Made by a program: the position numbers and the translations under genes. From Lactococcus formosensis (lineage in GTDB: Bacteria > Bacillota > Bacilli > Lactobacillales > Streptococcaceae), in contig NZ_BOVP01000010.1 of the NCBI RefSeq assembly GCF_018403745.1, positions 1 to 62,237 on the forward strand: a stretch of 62,237 bases of DNA, read 5' to 3'. This document shows positions 26,307 to 33,588 of the stretch, in pieces. Numbering within the stretch: position 1 is the first letter of the stretch; every line of letters starts with the position of its first letter. Under the pieces are notes generated by a model. The model worked only from the letters and a program-made list of their open reading frames with translations. It was not told where the DNA came from and did not search any database.

Positions 26307-26996
26307 ATGAATCATACCGTTTTAATTGTGGATGATGAAAAAGAGATACGTGAAGCGATTGCTCTCTATCTAAAAAATGAAGGAATACATGCAGTTCAGG
26401 CAAAAGATGGTTCTGAAGCATTAGAGGTTCTTGATAAAGAAGAAGTCCATTTAATTATAATGGACGTTATGATGCCTAAGATTGATGGCATTGAAGCGAC
26501 TTTTAAGATACGCCAATCACAACAGATTCCTATTCTGATGCTGAGTGCTAAAAGTGAAGATACAGATAAAATTTTGGGCCTACAAATTGGGGCGGATGAT
26601 TATCTGACAAAGCCCTTTAATCCTTTAGAATTAATCGCTCGTGTCAAGTCACAGCTACGCAGATATACCTCCTTAGGGAGCTATGAAAAAGCAGACAGAG
26701 TTATTCAACTTCACGGTTTGAGCATTGATCAAGAAGGTAAGGAAGTTCGAGTGGATGGGGAACTGATAAAGTTAACACCCACAGAATTCAAAATTACAGA
26801 ATTATTGGCTCGTAATGCTGGAAAAGTTTTCTCTATCACGGAAATCTATGAACGTGTCTGGCAAGAGCCGGGGTTTAATGCAGAAAATACTGTGGCTGTA
26901 CATATAAGAAAAATCCGTGAAAAAATAGAAGTAAATCCAAAAAATCCAAAATATTTAAAGGTGGTATGGGGCGTTGGTTACAAAATGGAAAAATAA
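26307..26996 (+). CDS. OmpR-family response regulator
   Basis: The 229-residue product has a receiver domain with acidic pocket D10 and phosphoacceptor D53 (IIMDVMMP), K in LTKPFNP, and an OmpR/PhoB winged helix (residues 135-228) ending VVWGVGYKMEK. I start at ATG 26307, after GAGGGG; the ATG at 26295 overlaps that site. Its 3' end overlaps the kinase gene by 23 bases. Confidence 0.93.
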   Translation: MNHTVLIVDDEKEIREAIALYLKNEGIHAVQAKDGSEALEVLDKEEVHLIIMDVMMPKIDGIEATFKIRQSQQIPILMLSAKSEDTDKILGLQIGADDYLTKPFNPLELIARVKSQLRRYTSLGSYEKADRVIQLHGLSIDQEGKEVRVDGELIKLTPTEFKITELLARNAGKVFSITEIYERVWQEPGFNAENTVAVHIRKIREKIEVNPKNPKYLKVVWGVGYKMEK

Positions 26997-29058
26997 ATTT
27001 GCTGTGAGTATTGGGCTAGCTTTGCTACTTTTGGGAGTGAACAGTTTAGTTTTTACAGCCTTGAATGCTGAACAATACATTTTTAACGACTATTTTCAGT
27101 CGAAATACTTCAAACAAGAGGTTGCAACTTTAGAAGAAGCACTGATCAATACTCAGGTAAATCCAAATTTACCGATAAAGGTAACGACAGAAGATATTGA
27201 AGAATATCGTATGAATCAACCAGACAAGTATTCGCAAGTAAGTGGGATTAAAGAGGATCCGGTCTTTCTTGAACGTCTCAGAGAAGCGAAAGAGGCTGGT
27301 GACAAATCAGCTGTCAAGAAACTTGAGGAGCAACAGAATAAAAAGATAAACGAAGTAGACAAGTTATTTACAGACGACAAATACGTCGCAGAGAAGGTGA
27401 AGGAGCAAAAGAAAGAACTAATTGCGCAGCAGAAAGCAGATTGGATGCCACAATATAAAAATCTTTCCTCAGATATGCACTATCAAGTAACGGAGAACAG
27501 CTCGGGTAAATATCTGGACAATCTCTCTGACAATAAGACGTTTGCCACAGCAAAAACTTTATTTAAGGGCAATATTAGTCAAATTAATTTTGATGGGCAA
27601 AATCGCTTTGACGGGCAGGTTATTATACTAAAAAATAGTAATTTCAACCAAAGAGCCTCTGTTAAAAGTTTCACTGAAATGAAAAATCTAACGATTGGGC
27701 TTCTTTGTACGAGTATTTTGAGTTTTGCTGCCTTCTTTATCTACTGGAAGAAAGCAAAAAAAGGAGAAGATGTACTTTTAGAAAAAGTTCAATCTTGGGA
27801 TAAAATAGCGCTTGATGGTCAAATTTTCCTTGCTCTGATCCTTTTATTCTTTTACATGTCACTTACACGTGAGGCGAGGGTTATATGGGGCTTTATTCCT
27901 TTTCTGCAAAAATTTTGTTGGGCTTTCTTGGTTCTCTGCCTATTTGCACTTGTGAGTTGGGTGATTTATCATAAAGTACAGGTGCGTGAAAACTGGCAGC
28001 AAACCTATATTGCTAGGAGTATAAAACTCGTAAAAGATGCTGCTGGAAATTTTTCAACAGGTTCAAAAGCTTGGTTCATTTTCTGGAGTATTGGAGCAGC
28101 GGCATTTGGCTTTCTGCTAGCAATAATGTGGGGAGGGCAAGGAATCATTCTCTACTTGTTTATGCTTGTGATTTATCTTATGGTAATCTCGATTTATCTG
28201 CTGCGGCGACTGGCCATGTTTAATCAGACAGTAAGAATTATTGAGGAAATTGCTCAAGGTAAGAATGCTGAAATATTAAAAGTCAAACCCAAGGGAAAAA
28301 CTGTTTTTCGAGAAATTTCTGAAAATCTTAAAACCATCAATGAAGATGTGAAGTCTTCCAAAAGTCAGCAACAAAAAAGTGAGCGGTTAAAGACCGAGCT
28401 TATTACAAACGTTTCCCATGATTTAAGAACACCTTTGACTTCAATTATTACTTCTGTTGATTTATTGCGTAACGCTGAACTTTCTCAAGATGAAAAAGCT
28501 AAGTATGTCGAAGTTATCGATCAAAAATCAAAACGTTTAAAAGTTCTCATTGATGACCTTTTTGAAGTTTCAAAAATGGCAAGTGGTAATATTGAGCTGA
28601 AGAAAACTAGAGTCGATCTTGTTCAATTGCTTGATCAATCACTGGCAGAGCTTTCTGAAAAAATAGAAGTCTCTTCATTAAAATTTGTTACGCAAACCGA
28701 CAAAGAACTTTTAGCTTCAGTAGATGGGGATAAGATGTGGCGAGTTTTTGAAAATTTAATCCACAATATTTTAAAATACTCCATGGAAAACACCAGAGTT
28801 TATATCTCAGGACACCAGAATGAAAACGGAACGATTAATTTGGTATTTAAAAATATTTCTCGAGAAGAACTTGGAGAAAATAGCCAAGAATTATCACAAC
28901 GTTTCAAAAGAGGTGACTTATCGAGAAACACAACTGGTTCAGGATTGGGACTGGCTATAGCTCAGTCGATTATAGAAGCGCATGACGGTTACTTCTTTTT
29001 GGAGACTGATGGTGATTTATTTAAAATAACTTTGGTATTGCCAAGTTTAGAAGTTTAA
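26974..29058 (+). CDS. sensor histidine kinase
   Basis: A 694-residue kinase. The N-terminal helix (residues 9-30) is followed by a large charged extracytoplasmic region (31-230) rich in Lys/Glu/Gln, then several more membrane helices (about 238-410), a HisKA domain with the phospho-His in NVSHDLRTPLTS near residue 486, and a HATPase with NLIHNILKYS and GSGLGLAIA. The architecture with extra helices after the sensor loop resembles VanS/peptide-antibiotic kinases only loosely; no ligand can be named. The start is TTG 26974 inside the regulator gene, indicating coupling. Confidence 0.9.
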   Translation: MVTKWKNKFAVSIGLALLLLGVNSLVFTALNAEQYIFNDYFQSKYFKQEVATLEEALINTQVNPNLPIKVTTEDIEEYRMNQPDKYSQVSGIKEDPVFLERLREAKEAGDKSAVKKLEEQQNKKINEVDKLFTDDKYVAEKVKEQKKELIAQQKADWMPQYKNLSSDMHYQVTENSSGKYLDNLSDNKTFATAKTLFKGNISQINFDGQNRFDGQVIILKNSNFNQRASVKSFTEMKNLTIGLLCTSILSFAAFFIYWKKAKKGEDVLLEKVQSWDKIALDGQIFLALILLFFYMSLTREARVIWGFIPFLQKFCWAFLVLCLFALVSWVIYHKVQVRENWQQTYIARSIKLVKDAAGNFSTGSKAWFIFWSIGAAAFGFLLAIMWGGQGIILYLFMLVIYLMVISIYLLRRLAMFNQTVRIIEEIAQGKNAEILKVKPKGKTVFREISENLKTINEDVKSSKSQQQKSERLKTELITNVSHDLRTPLTSIITSVDLLRNAELSQDEKAKYVEVIDQKSKRLKVLIDDLFEVSKMASGNIELKKTRVDLVQLLDQSLAELSEKIEVSSLKFVTQTDKELLASVDGDKMWRVFENLIHNILKYSMENTRVYISGHQNENGTINLVFKNISREELGENSQELSQRFKRGDLSRNTTGSGLGLAIAQSIIEAHDGYFFLETDGDLFKITLVLPSLEV

Positions 29059-29063
29059 TAAAA

Positions 29064-29099
29064 CAAAAAAAGCACTGTATATACAGCGCTTTTTTGTTT
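29064..29099. terminator. bidirectional terminator
   Basis: AAAAAAGCACTGTA / TACAGCGCTTTTTT around a TA loop, between convergent kinase and csbD-like genes. Confidence 0.9.
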
Positions 29100-29302
29100 T
29101 ATTTTTTATGGTGATCAAGTTTTTCTTTGACATTGTCAACAGCATCTTCTGATGCGTCTTTAATGTCTGCAGCAACTTCCTTCACCTTACCGATTGTTTT
29201 ATCAAGGACGCCTTCAGCTTTTTTCTTGTTGTCACCTGTAACATCACCAACAACTTCTTTAGCGTTACCTTTGAGTTTGTCTGTTGTACCTCTGTCGACC
29301 AT
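29099..29302 (-). CDS. CsbD-family stress protein
   Basis: A 67-residue, highly charged protein with the CsbD pattern (DKLKGNAKEVVGDVTGDNKKKAEG) followed by a helical Lys/Glu/Asp tail. CsbD proteins are stress-induced in Bacillus; the molecular role is unknown. AGGAGG precedes ATG. Convergent with the two-component genes. Confidence 0.9.
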   Translation of the reverse strand: MVDRGTTDKLKGNAKEVVGDVTGDNKKKAEGVLDKTIGKVKEVAADIKDASEDAVDNVKEKLDHHKK

Positions 29303-29449
29303 AAAAAAATCCTCCTTGTTATTTATACTCTTATTCTACTGGTTATTCCTTGTTTTTTCAAGGTATTCAACTCGTAAATTTTTAATTCTCGGATTCTTAA
29401 CATTTTCCGACATATAAAAAGTTCTAGAGAAAAATTTAATACACTTTAT

Positions 29450-29478
29450 TTGACTCTTTAAAAATAAACTGCTAAACT
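29450..29478 (+). promoter_or_regulatory. hrtRBA promoter
   Basis: TTGACT (29450-29455), 17 bases, TAAACT (29473-29478). The HrtR palindrome lies 11 bases downstream, covering the transcription start. Confidence 0.8.
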
Positions 29479-29489
29479 TTATTCTAAAG

Positions 29490-29502
29490 TGACACTGTGT
29501 CA
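29490..29502 (+). promoter_or_regulatory. HrtR operator
   Basis: Perfect palindrome TGACACTGTGTCA. It agrees with the palindromic site known for HrtR of Lactococcus lactis (TGACACAGTGTCA-type) and overlaps the start of transcription, so apo-HrtR would block initiation and heme would release it. Confidence 0.88.
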
Positions 29503-29528
29503 TTTTAAGAAGAGAAGGAGGAAATAAA

Positions 29529-30092
29529 GTGCCTAAAGCTACATATCTAAAGCTTCCAGAAGAAAAAAAGCAACGAATTTACGCGGCTTGTAAGACAGAG
29601 TTTGCTGATAAGCCATTTCATCAAGCAACAGTAAGAAATATTGTACAAAGTTTAGATATCCCTCGAGGTAGTTTTTATCAATATTTTGAAGATTTAACGG
29701 AATGCTATATGTATGTCTTATCAAAAGAGACAAGTGAGCTTCACCAGCTTTTCTTAGATGCAATTCAAAAATATCCGCTTGAACAAGCCTTAGACGAATA
29801 CAAGCATTTACTACTAAAGGAACTCGTGCATAATGAAAATTATGCCATCTATAAATATCGCTTTTTAGATTGGAATCACGAATTGACTTTAGCTTGGAAA
29901 AAGTATAATCCTCAAACATTTGTAAGTAAAGAGCCTGTTTCGCCAATGATTTCCGTGTTTAAAGCAGTTGTGCATGATCTTGTCTACAGACTATTTGCAG
30001 AAGAGTGGAGTGACCAGGAGTTTGTTGCACACTACGACAGTGAGGTCGGAGTGATTATGAATGGCCTCTCAGGAAGTCAAAATCATCAATAA
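29529..30092 (+). CDS. hrtR: heme-sensing TetR repressor HrtR
   Basis: TetR-type repressor whose heme binding derepresses the heme exporter. The 187-residue protein has an N-terminal helix-turn-helix (VRNIVQSLDIPRGSFYQYF, residues 35-53). The two heme-ligand histidines described for the L. lactis protein, H72 and H149, are both present at exactly those positions. Start is GTG 29529 after GAAGGAGG. First gene of hrtR-hrtB-hrtA, behind the palindromic operator. Confidence 0.93.
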   Translation: MPKATYLKLPEEKKQRIYAACKTEFADKPFHQATVRNIVQSLDIPRGSFYQYFEDLTECYMYVLSKETSELHQLFLDAIQKYPLEQALDEYKHLLLKELVHNENYAIYKYRFLDWNHELTLAWKKYNPQTFVSKEPVSPMISVFKAVVHDLVYRLFAEEWSDQEFVAHYDSEVGVIMNGLSGSQNHQ

Positions 30093-30127
30093 AGAAGAGA
30101 ACGGGAAGTTCTTCAAGGAGTTGTATT

Positions 30128-31201
30128 ATGTTTTTATCACTTAAAGAAATATTTTATTACAAGACAAGGTACACTTTGATTGCAACAATTATATTTTTGG
30201 TTTCTTATGTTGTTTTCATATTGTCAGGTCTATCGACTGGCCTTGCAGACCAGTTTAAACAAGCTGTAGTGGATTGGAATGCAGAAAAGATTGTTCTGTC
30301 AGACAGTTCGAATAATATTTTATCTGCTTCTCAAATTTCAAAAACAGAGTTAGATAATATTGAAGGAGACCAATTATCTCCCGTTTCGATTTTTTCAACA
30401 TCGATCAATCAAGGAGAAGATAAAAGAGAGAATATTACAGTCATGGCGCTTCCAATCGGCTCTGACATTCTACCGAATGTAAAGGAAGGTAAAGATTTTT
30501 CGGAAGATAAAAAAGAAATCATCATCCCAGAAAATCTTGCCGATAAGGGTTATAAAGTGGGAGACAAGATAAAGGTAGGGAATAACGATACAGAGTTAAA
30601 AATTGTTGGCATTTCCAAATCGACTTACTATTCAGCAACGCCTGTAGTCTACAGTTCATTCACTACTTTGTCCGCAATTAAAAATATGAACGTAGCCGTC
30701 GCAGATGGTTCTGTGAATGGTGTCATTGTAAAATCTGGTAAAGTAACCTTGAAAGGTTCAAGCTCAGATAAATTAAAAGTCATCACAACTTCTGAACTTA
30801 TCAACAACATTCCTGGTTACTCCGCACAGAAAACAACCCTGAGCGCGATGATTTATTTCTTGTTCTTGATTGTGCTGCTTATTATTGCTGTCTTTATGTA
30901 TGTCATCACGCTACAAAAAGTTCCCATCTTTGGGATTATGAAGGCACAAGGAATTTCAAATTTCCTTATCATGAAGTCCATCTTGTGGCAAAGTTTTTGG
31001 CTGGCATTGGTTGGTGTAGTTGCAGCTTTTGGTGGGAGCTATCTCACAAGCTTCGTGCTTCCGCAAGCCATGCCATTTGCAATTGATTTTTCTATCTGGA
31101 CAATTTATGGTTTCGTATTGATTATTGTTTCCATATTGGGTTCTGTATTTTCACTGTATACGATAAGAAAAATTGATCCTACTCAAGCGATTGGAGGTTA
31201 A
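30128..31201 (+). CDS. hrtB: heme exporter permease HrtB
   Basis: MacB/FtsX-type permease of the heme efflux pump. The 357-residue protein has one N-terminal helix (residues 15-37), a large extracytoplasmic domain (40-235) and three C-terminal helices, the fold of ABC permeases in this family. GGAG lies before ATG; it stops two bases before hrtA. Heme is the inferred substrate from the regulator and gene order. Confidence 0.92.
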   Translation: MFLSLKEIFYYKTRYTLIATIIFLVSYVVFILSGLSTGLADQFKQAVVDWNAEKIVLSDSSNNILSASQISKTELDNIEGDQLSPVSIFSTSINQGEDKRENITVMALPIGSDILPNVKEGKDFSEDKKEIIIPENLADKGYKVGDKIKVGNNDTELKIVGISKSTYYSATPVVYSSFTTLSAIKNMNVAVADGSVNGVIVKSGKVTLKGSSSDKLKVITTSELINNIPGYSAQKTTLSAMIYFLFLIVLLIIAVFMYVITLQKVPIFGIMKAQGISNFLIMKSILWQSFWLALVGVVAAFGGSYLTSFVLPQAMPFAIDFSIWTIYGFVLIIVSILGSVFSLYTIRKIDPTQAIGG

Positions 31202-31203
31202 TA

Positions 31204-31884
31204 ATGAAAGATATTCTACATATGGATAAAGTCACAAAGAGCTTTGGTAAGGGGCGAACAGAAGTTCAAGCCTTAAAAGGCATTGATTTACGGGTACAAG
31301 CTGGGGAGTTTATCTCAATCATTGGCCCTTCGGGCTCAGGTAAAAGTACTTTCTTAACAATCGCTGGGGGCCTTCAGTCTTCAACAACAGGAACAACTAA
31401 AATCAATACAGTCGACTTTAATCAACTGTCAGAAAAAGAACGCTCAAAAGTAAGATTTAAAGAAGTTGGTTTTATCCTACAAGCTTCAAACCTCATTCCT
31501 TACTTGACTGTCAAAGAACAGTTGAAACTTGTGGATAAAATAAATAAAAAGAATATCAATCAAGGAAAAATAGATGAAATGCTCGATTCCTTAGATATTT
31601 TAGAACTGCAAGATAAATATCCTGGAGAGCTTTCTGGTGGAGAACGCCAACGTGTTGCAATCGCACGTGCACTTTACAATGATCCAAGCTTAATTTTAGC
31701 TGATGAACCAACAGCCAGCTTAGATACAGAAAGAGCTTACCAAGTTGTGGATATTTTGAGAAAAGAAGCACACGAAAAAAATAAAGCCACTATTATGGTG
31801 ACCCACGACTCGCGGATGATTAAAAATAGTGACAGTGTATATCGCATAGAGGACGGTAATCTCTTCAAAGTAGAGAATCCTTGA
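31204..31884 (+). CDS. hrtA: heme exporter ATPase HrtA
   Basis: ABC ATPase with Walker A GPSGSGKS (residues 41-48), Q-loop, signature LSGGERQR near residue 139 and Walker B LILADEPTA; 226 residues, as expected of a MacB-class ATPase. Last gene of the operon; with HrtB it pumps heme out and protects cells that take heme from the environment. Confidence 0.94.
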   Translation: MKDILHMDKVTKSFGKGRTEVQALKGIDLRVQAGEFISIIGPSGSGKSTFLTIAGGLQSSTTGTTKINTVDFNQLSEKERSKVRFKEVGFILQASNLIPYLTVKEQLKLVDKINKKNINQGKIDEMLDSLDILELQDKYPGELSGGERQRVAIARALYNDPSLILADEPTASLDTERAYQVVDILRKEAHEKNKATIMVTHDSRMIKNSDSVYRIEDGNLFKVENP

Positions 31885-31895
31885 GGGGAATGAAT

Positions 31896-31925
31896 AAAAA
31901 ATGAGGGAGTTTTCCCTCATTTTTT
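31896..31925 (+). terminator. terminator after hrtA
   Basis: AAAATGAGGGA / TCCCTCATTTT stem with GTTT loop and T-run. Confidence 0.9.
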
Positions 31926-31930
31926 ATGGT

Positions 31931-32203
31931 TTATATTTTACGGCGTTTTAAATAGAAGTAAGAGACGATAAGGATAAGAAAACCGCTAATCGAAAGAAGA
32001 GCTAACCCGTAAAAAATATGCGCAGCACTTAGGTGTGATGATTGTGGATTAATTAATTGTAGGAAAAATGTTTGTGAATTATTTTGTTTCTCAGTAAGAA
32101 ACAGTAGGAAAATAATGAGAAAGAATTGATGAATCAAGGACCCCTTTTTTTGAGTTGTATTTTTTAGAAGAATACGGTGGTCTTCGGGAATATGAAGTGC
32201 CAT
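31931..32203 (-). CDS. C-terminal part of a split membrane transporter
   Basis: A 90-residue frame (MALHIPEDHRILLKNTTQKK...) with two hydrophobic segments and a basic tail. It is in the same frame as the gene upstream and separated only by a TAG codon and two further codons (W-L-N-N-stop-Y-F-M). The IPEDHR...QKKGSLIHQ segment is like the loop before the last helices of MFS-type transporters. No ribosome-binding site precedes its ATG. I regard it as the tail of one 448-residue protein interrupted by a nonsense mutation. Confidence 0.55.
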   Translation of the reverse strand: MALHIPEDHRILLKNTTQKKGSLIHQFFLIIFLLFLTEKQNNSQTFFLQLINPQSSHLSAAHIFYGLALLSISGFLILIVSYFYLKRRKI

Positions 32204-32209
32204 GAAATA

Positions 32210-33277
32210 CTAATTATTGAGCCATTTGTTTAGGAGAAAATGACCATAGCTTAATAAGAAAAAACTAAAACTCAGAGCAGAAGGTACCAGCATCATCAAT
32301 AACCCAAGCCCTAATCCCAGTAAAATGAAATTATCCATGTGCGGCACCAAGTGAGTGACTTTATTATAAGTCGCTAATGCAATGATCATTCCTAAAGCGT
32401 AAGGCAGGTACAATAAAAGATTTTCTGAACCCTTACCAAATATATTGATGACATAGAGAGAACCAAACAGAAAGAGAAAATTACCAATCGCTCCGTTAAG
32501 AAAAGTCAAGATATTTAAGGAAAGGGCGATTTGATAATTTCGGTATTCTTTTCTCGTTTTGTAAATAAGAAAAATAAAGAAAAAGCTAAAGCCGAGCAAT
32601 GAACCCCCAATTGCCAAGGAAGAATTTAAAAGCCTACCCGCACGTAGGAGGAGTAAGAGGAGACAGAGACCTGTAAAAATAAATAGGTCTTTTTTAGAGA
32701 GATACAGGGCTGTATCGGGTTTCATTTTATTGGTTAGGACTTGTTTATTTGTTGCCTCATAGGCGTATCCAAGTGCTATTGCATAAAACAAAATATACAA
32801 GCTAAATGATAAGGTAAGCCCTAAAGTCCCTGAAAGGGTCAAGCCCGCAAATAAAGCAATCAAAGATAAGATAAGGAGAGGGTAGGAAGTTTTCTTTTCT
32901 GTATTTGGTTGAAAATGGTTAAGTGTGACTGTCGCCGTAGGGAGCCATGAGGCACTTAAGCCCATAAGAATACCTGCGGAGAGATAAAACCAAGAATTCA
33001 AGGGGCCAATAAAAGCAAGTAAGGAGCCTGCAAGCCCTGTATACAATGACAAGGTGAGAAGTTCTAAACTAGAAATAGTATTTTTAATGGCACGTATTAG
33101 AAAAACGCCGAGGATACGACAAGTATAATATAAAGCGAACGGCAAAACAGAACGCTCAGTTGTTCCATCGTTTAAACTAAGAAAAAGTAGGAAGGGGGCC
33201 ATGATAACGGTATTGGAAAGTACCACTAACATTGATTTGCCCCAATCATAAGCTATTTCACGTATTTTAATTCTCAT
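32210..33277 (-). CDS. MFS-like membrane protein, N-terminal part ending at an amber codon
   Basis: A 355-residue polytopic protein of about ten hydrophobic segments starting MRIKIREIAYDWGKSM. It ends at TAG 32210-32212, after which the same frame continues for 90 more codons. The function is unknown; the size and loop pattern suggest an MFS-like efflux protein of about 448 residues in its intact form. Divergent from the cyclic-di-GMP operon, sharing a 311-base region with it. Confidence 0.65.
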   Translation of the reverse strand: MRIKIREIAYDWGKSMLVVLSNTVIMAPFLLFLSLNDGTTERSVLPFALYYTCRILGVFLIRAIKNTISSLELLTLSLYTGLAGSLLAFIGPLNSWFYLSAGILMGLSASWLPTATVTLNHFQPNTEKKTSYPLLILSLIALFAGLTLSGTLGLTLSFSLYILFYAIALGYAYEATNKQVLTNKMKPDTALYLSKKDLFIFTGLCLLLLLLRAGRLLNSSLAIGGSLLGFSFFFIFLIYKTRKEYRNYQIALSLNILTFLNGAIGNFLFLFGSLYVINIFGKGSENLLLYLPYALGMIIALATYNKVTHLVPHMDNFILLGLGLGLLMMLVPSALSFSFFLLSYGHFLLNKWLNN

Positions 33278-33445
33278 TTTTCTACCTCTAAATTTTTATT
33301 AAGAAACAAAATTAATTATCTGAATTATTATATCACGTTGCTTATGAAGAGGATAGGGAGCTGTGTAAAAAAGAGAAAAATCAAAGCAGGGAACATTCTA
33401 TGTAAAAAAGAGAGAAATATCCTTAAACCTTAAAAAATGATTAAA

Positions 33446-33474
33446 TTGAACATTCAACTCGTTTAAGTTATAAT
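33446..33474 (+). promoter_or_regulatory. promoter of the exopolysaccharide/c-di-GMP operon
   Basis: TTGAAC (33446-33451), 17 bases, TATAAT (33469-33474): a strong sigma-A promoter about 110 bases before the glycosyltransferase gene. No cyclic-di-GMP riboswitch sequence is recognisable between them. Confidence 0.88.
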
Positions 33475-33481
33475 AGATGCA

Positions 33482-33588
33482 ATAAGGAGGGATTTATGAG
33501 ACATATGTAAGAGAACAGTATGTTTTTCTAAAAAGATATATACTCTAAATCCCACCAAAAGACAGAATTAAAAGTAGGGAGTTTAGGA
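33482..33588 (+). other. leader with mini-ORF and inverted repeat
   Basis: The leader has a strong ribosome-binding site (AAGGAGGG) serving a five-codon frame, ATG AGA CAT ATG TAA (33496-33510). The same site is flanked by GGGATTTA (33489-33496), which can pair with TAAATCCC (33546-33553). The hairpin would hide the site. This may be a relic of a lost gene start or a translational control element. The rest of 33278-33588 holds only the divergent promoters. Confidence 0.35.

Noticed and set aside
33475..33588. Cyclic-di-GMP riboswitch in the leader of the exopolysaccharide operon
   Set aside because: None of the conserved GEMM-I or GEMM-II core sequences can be recognised.
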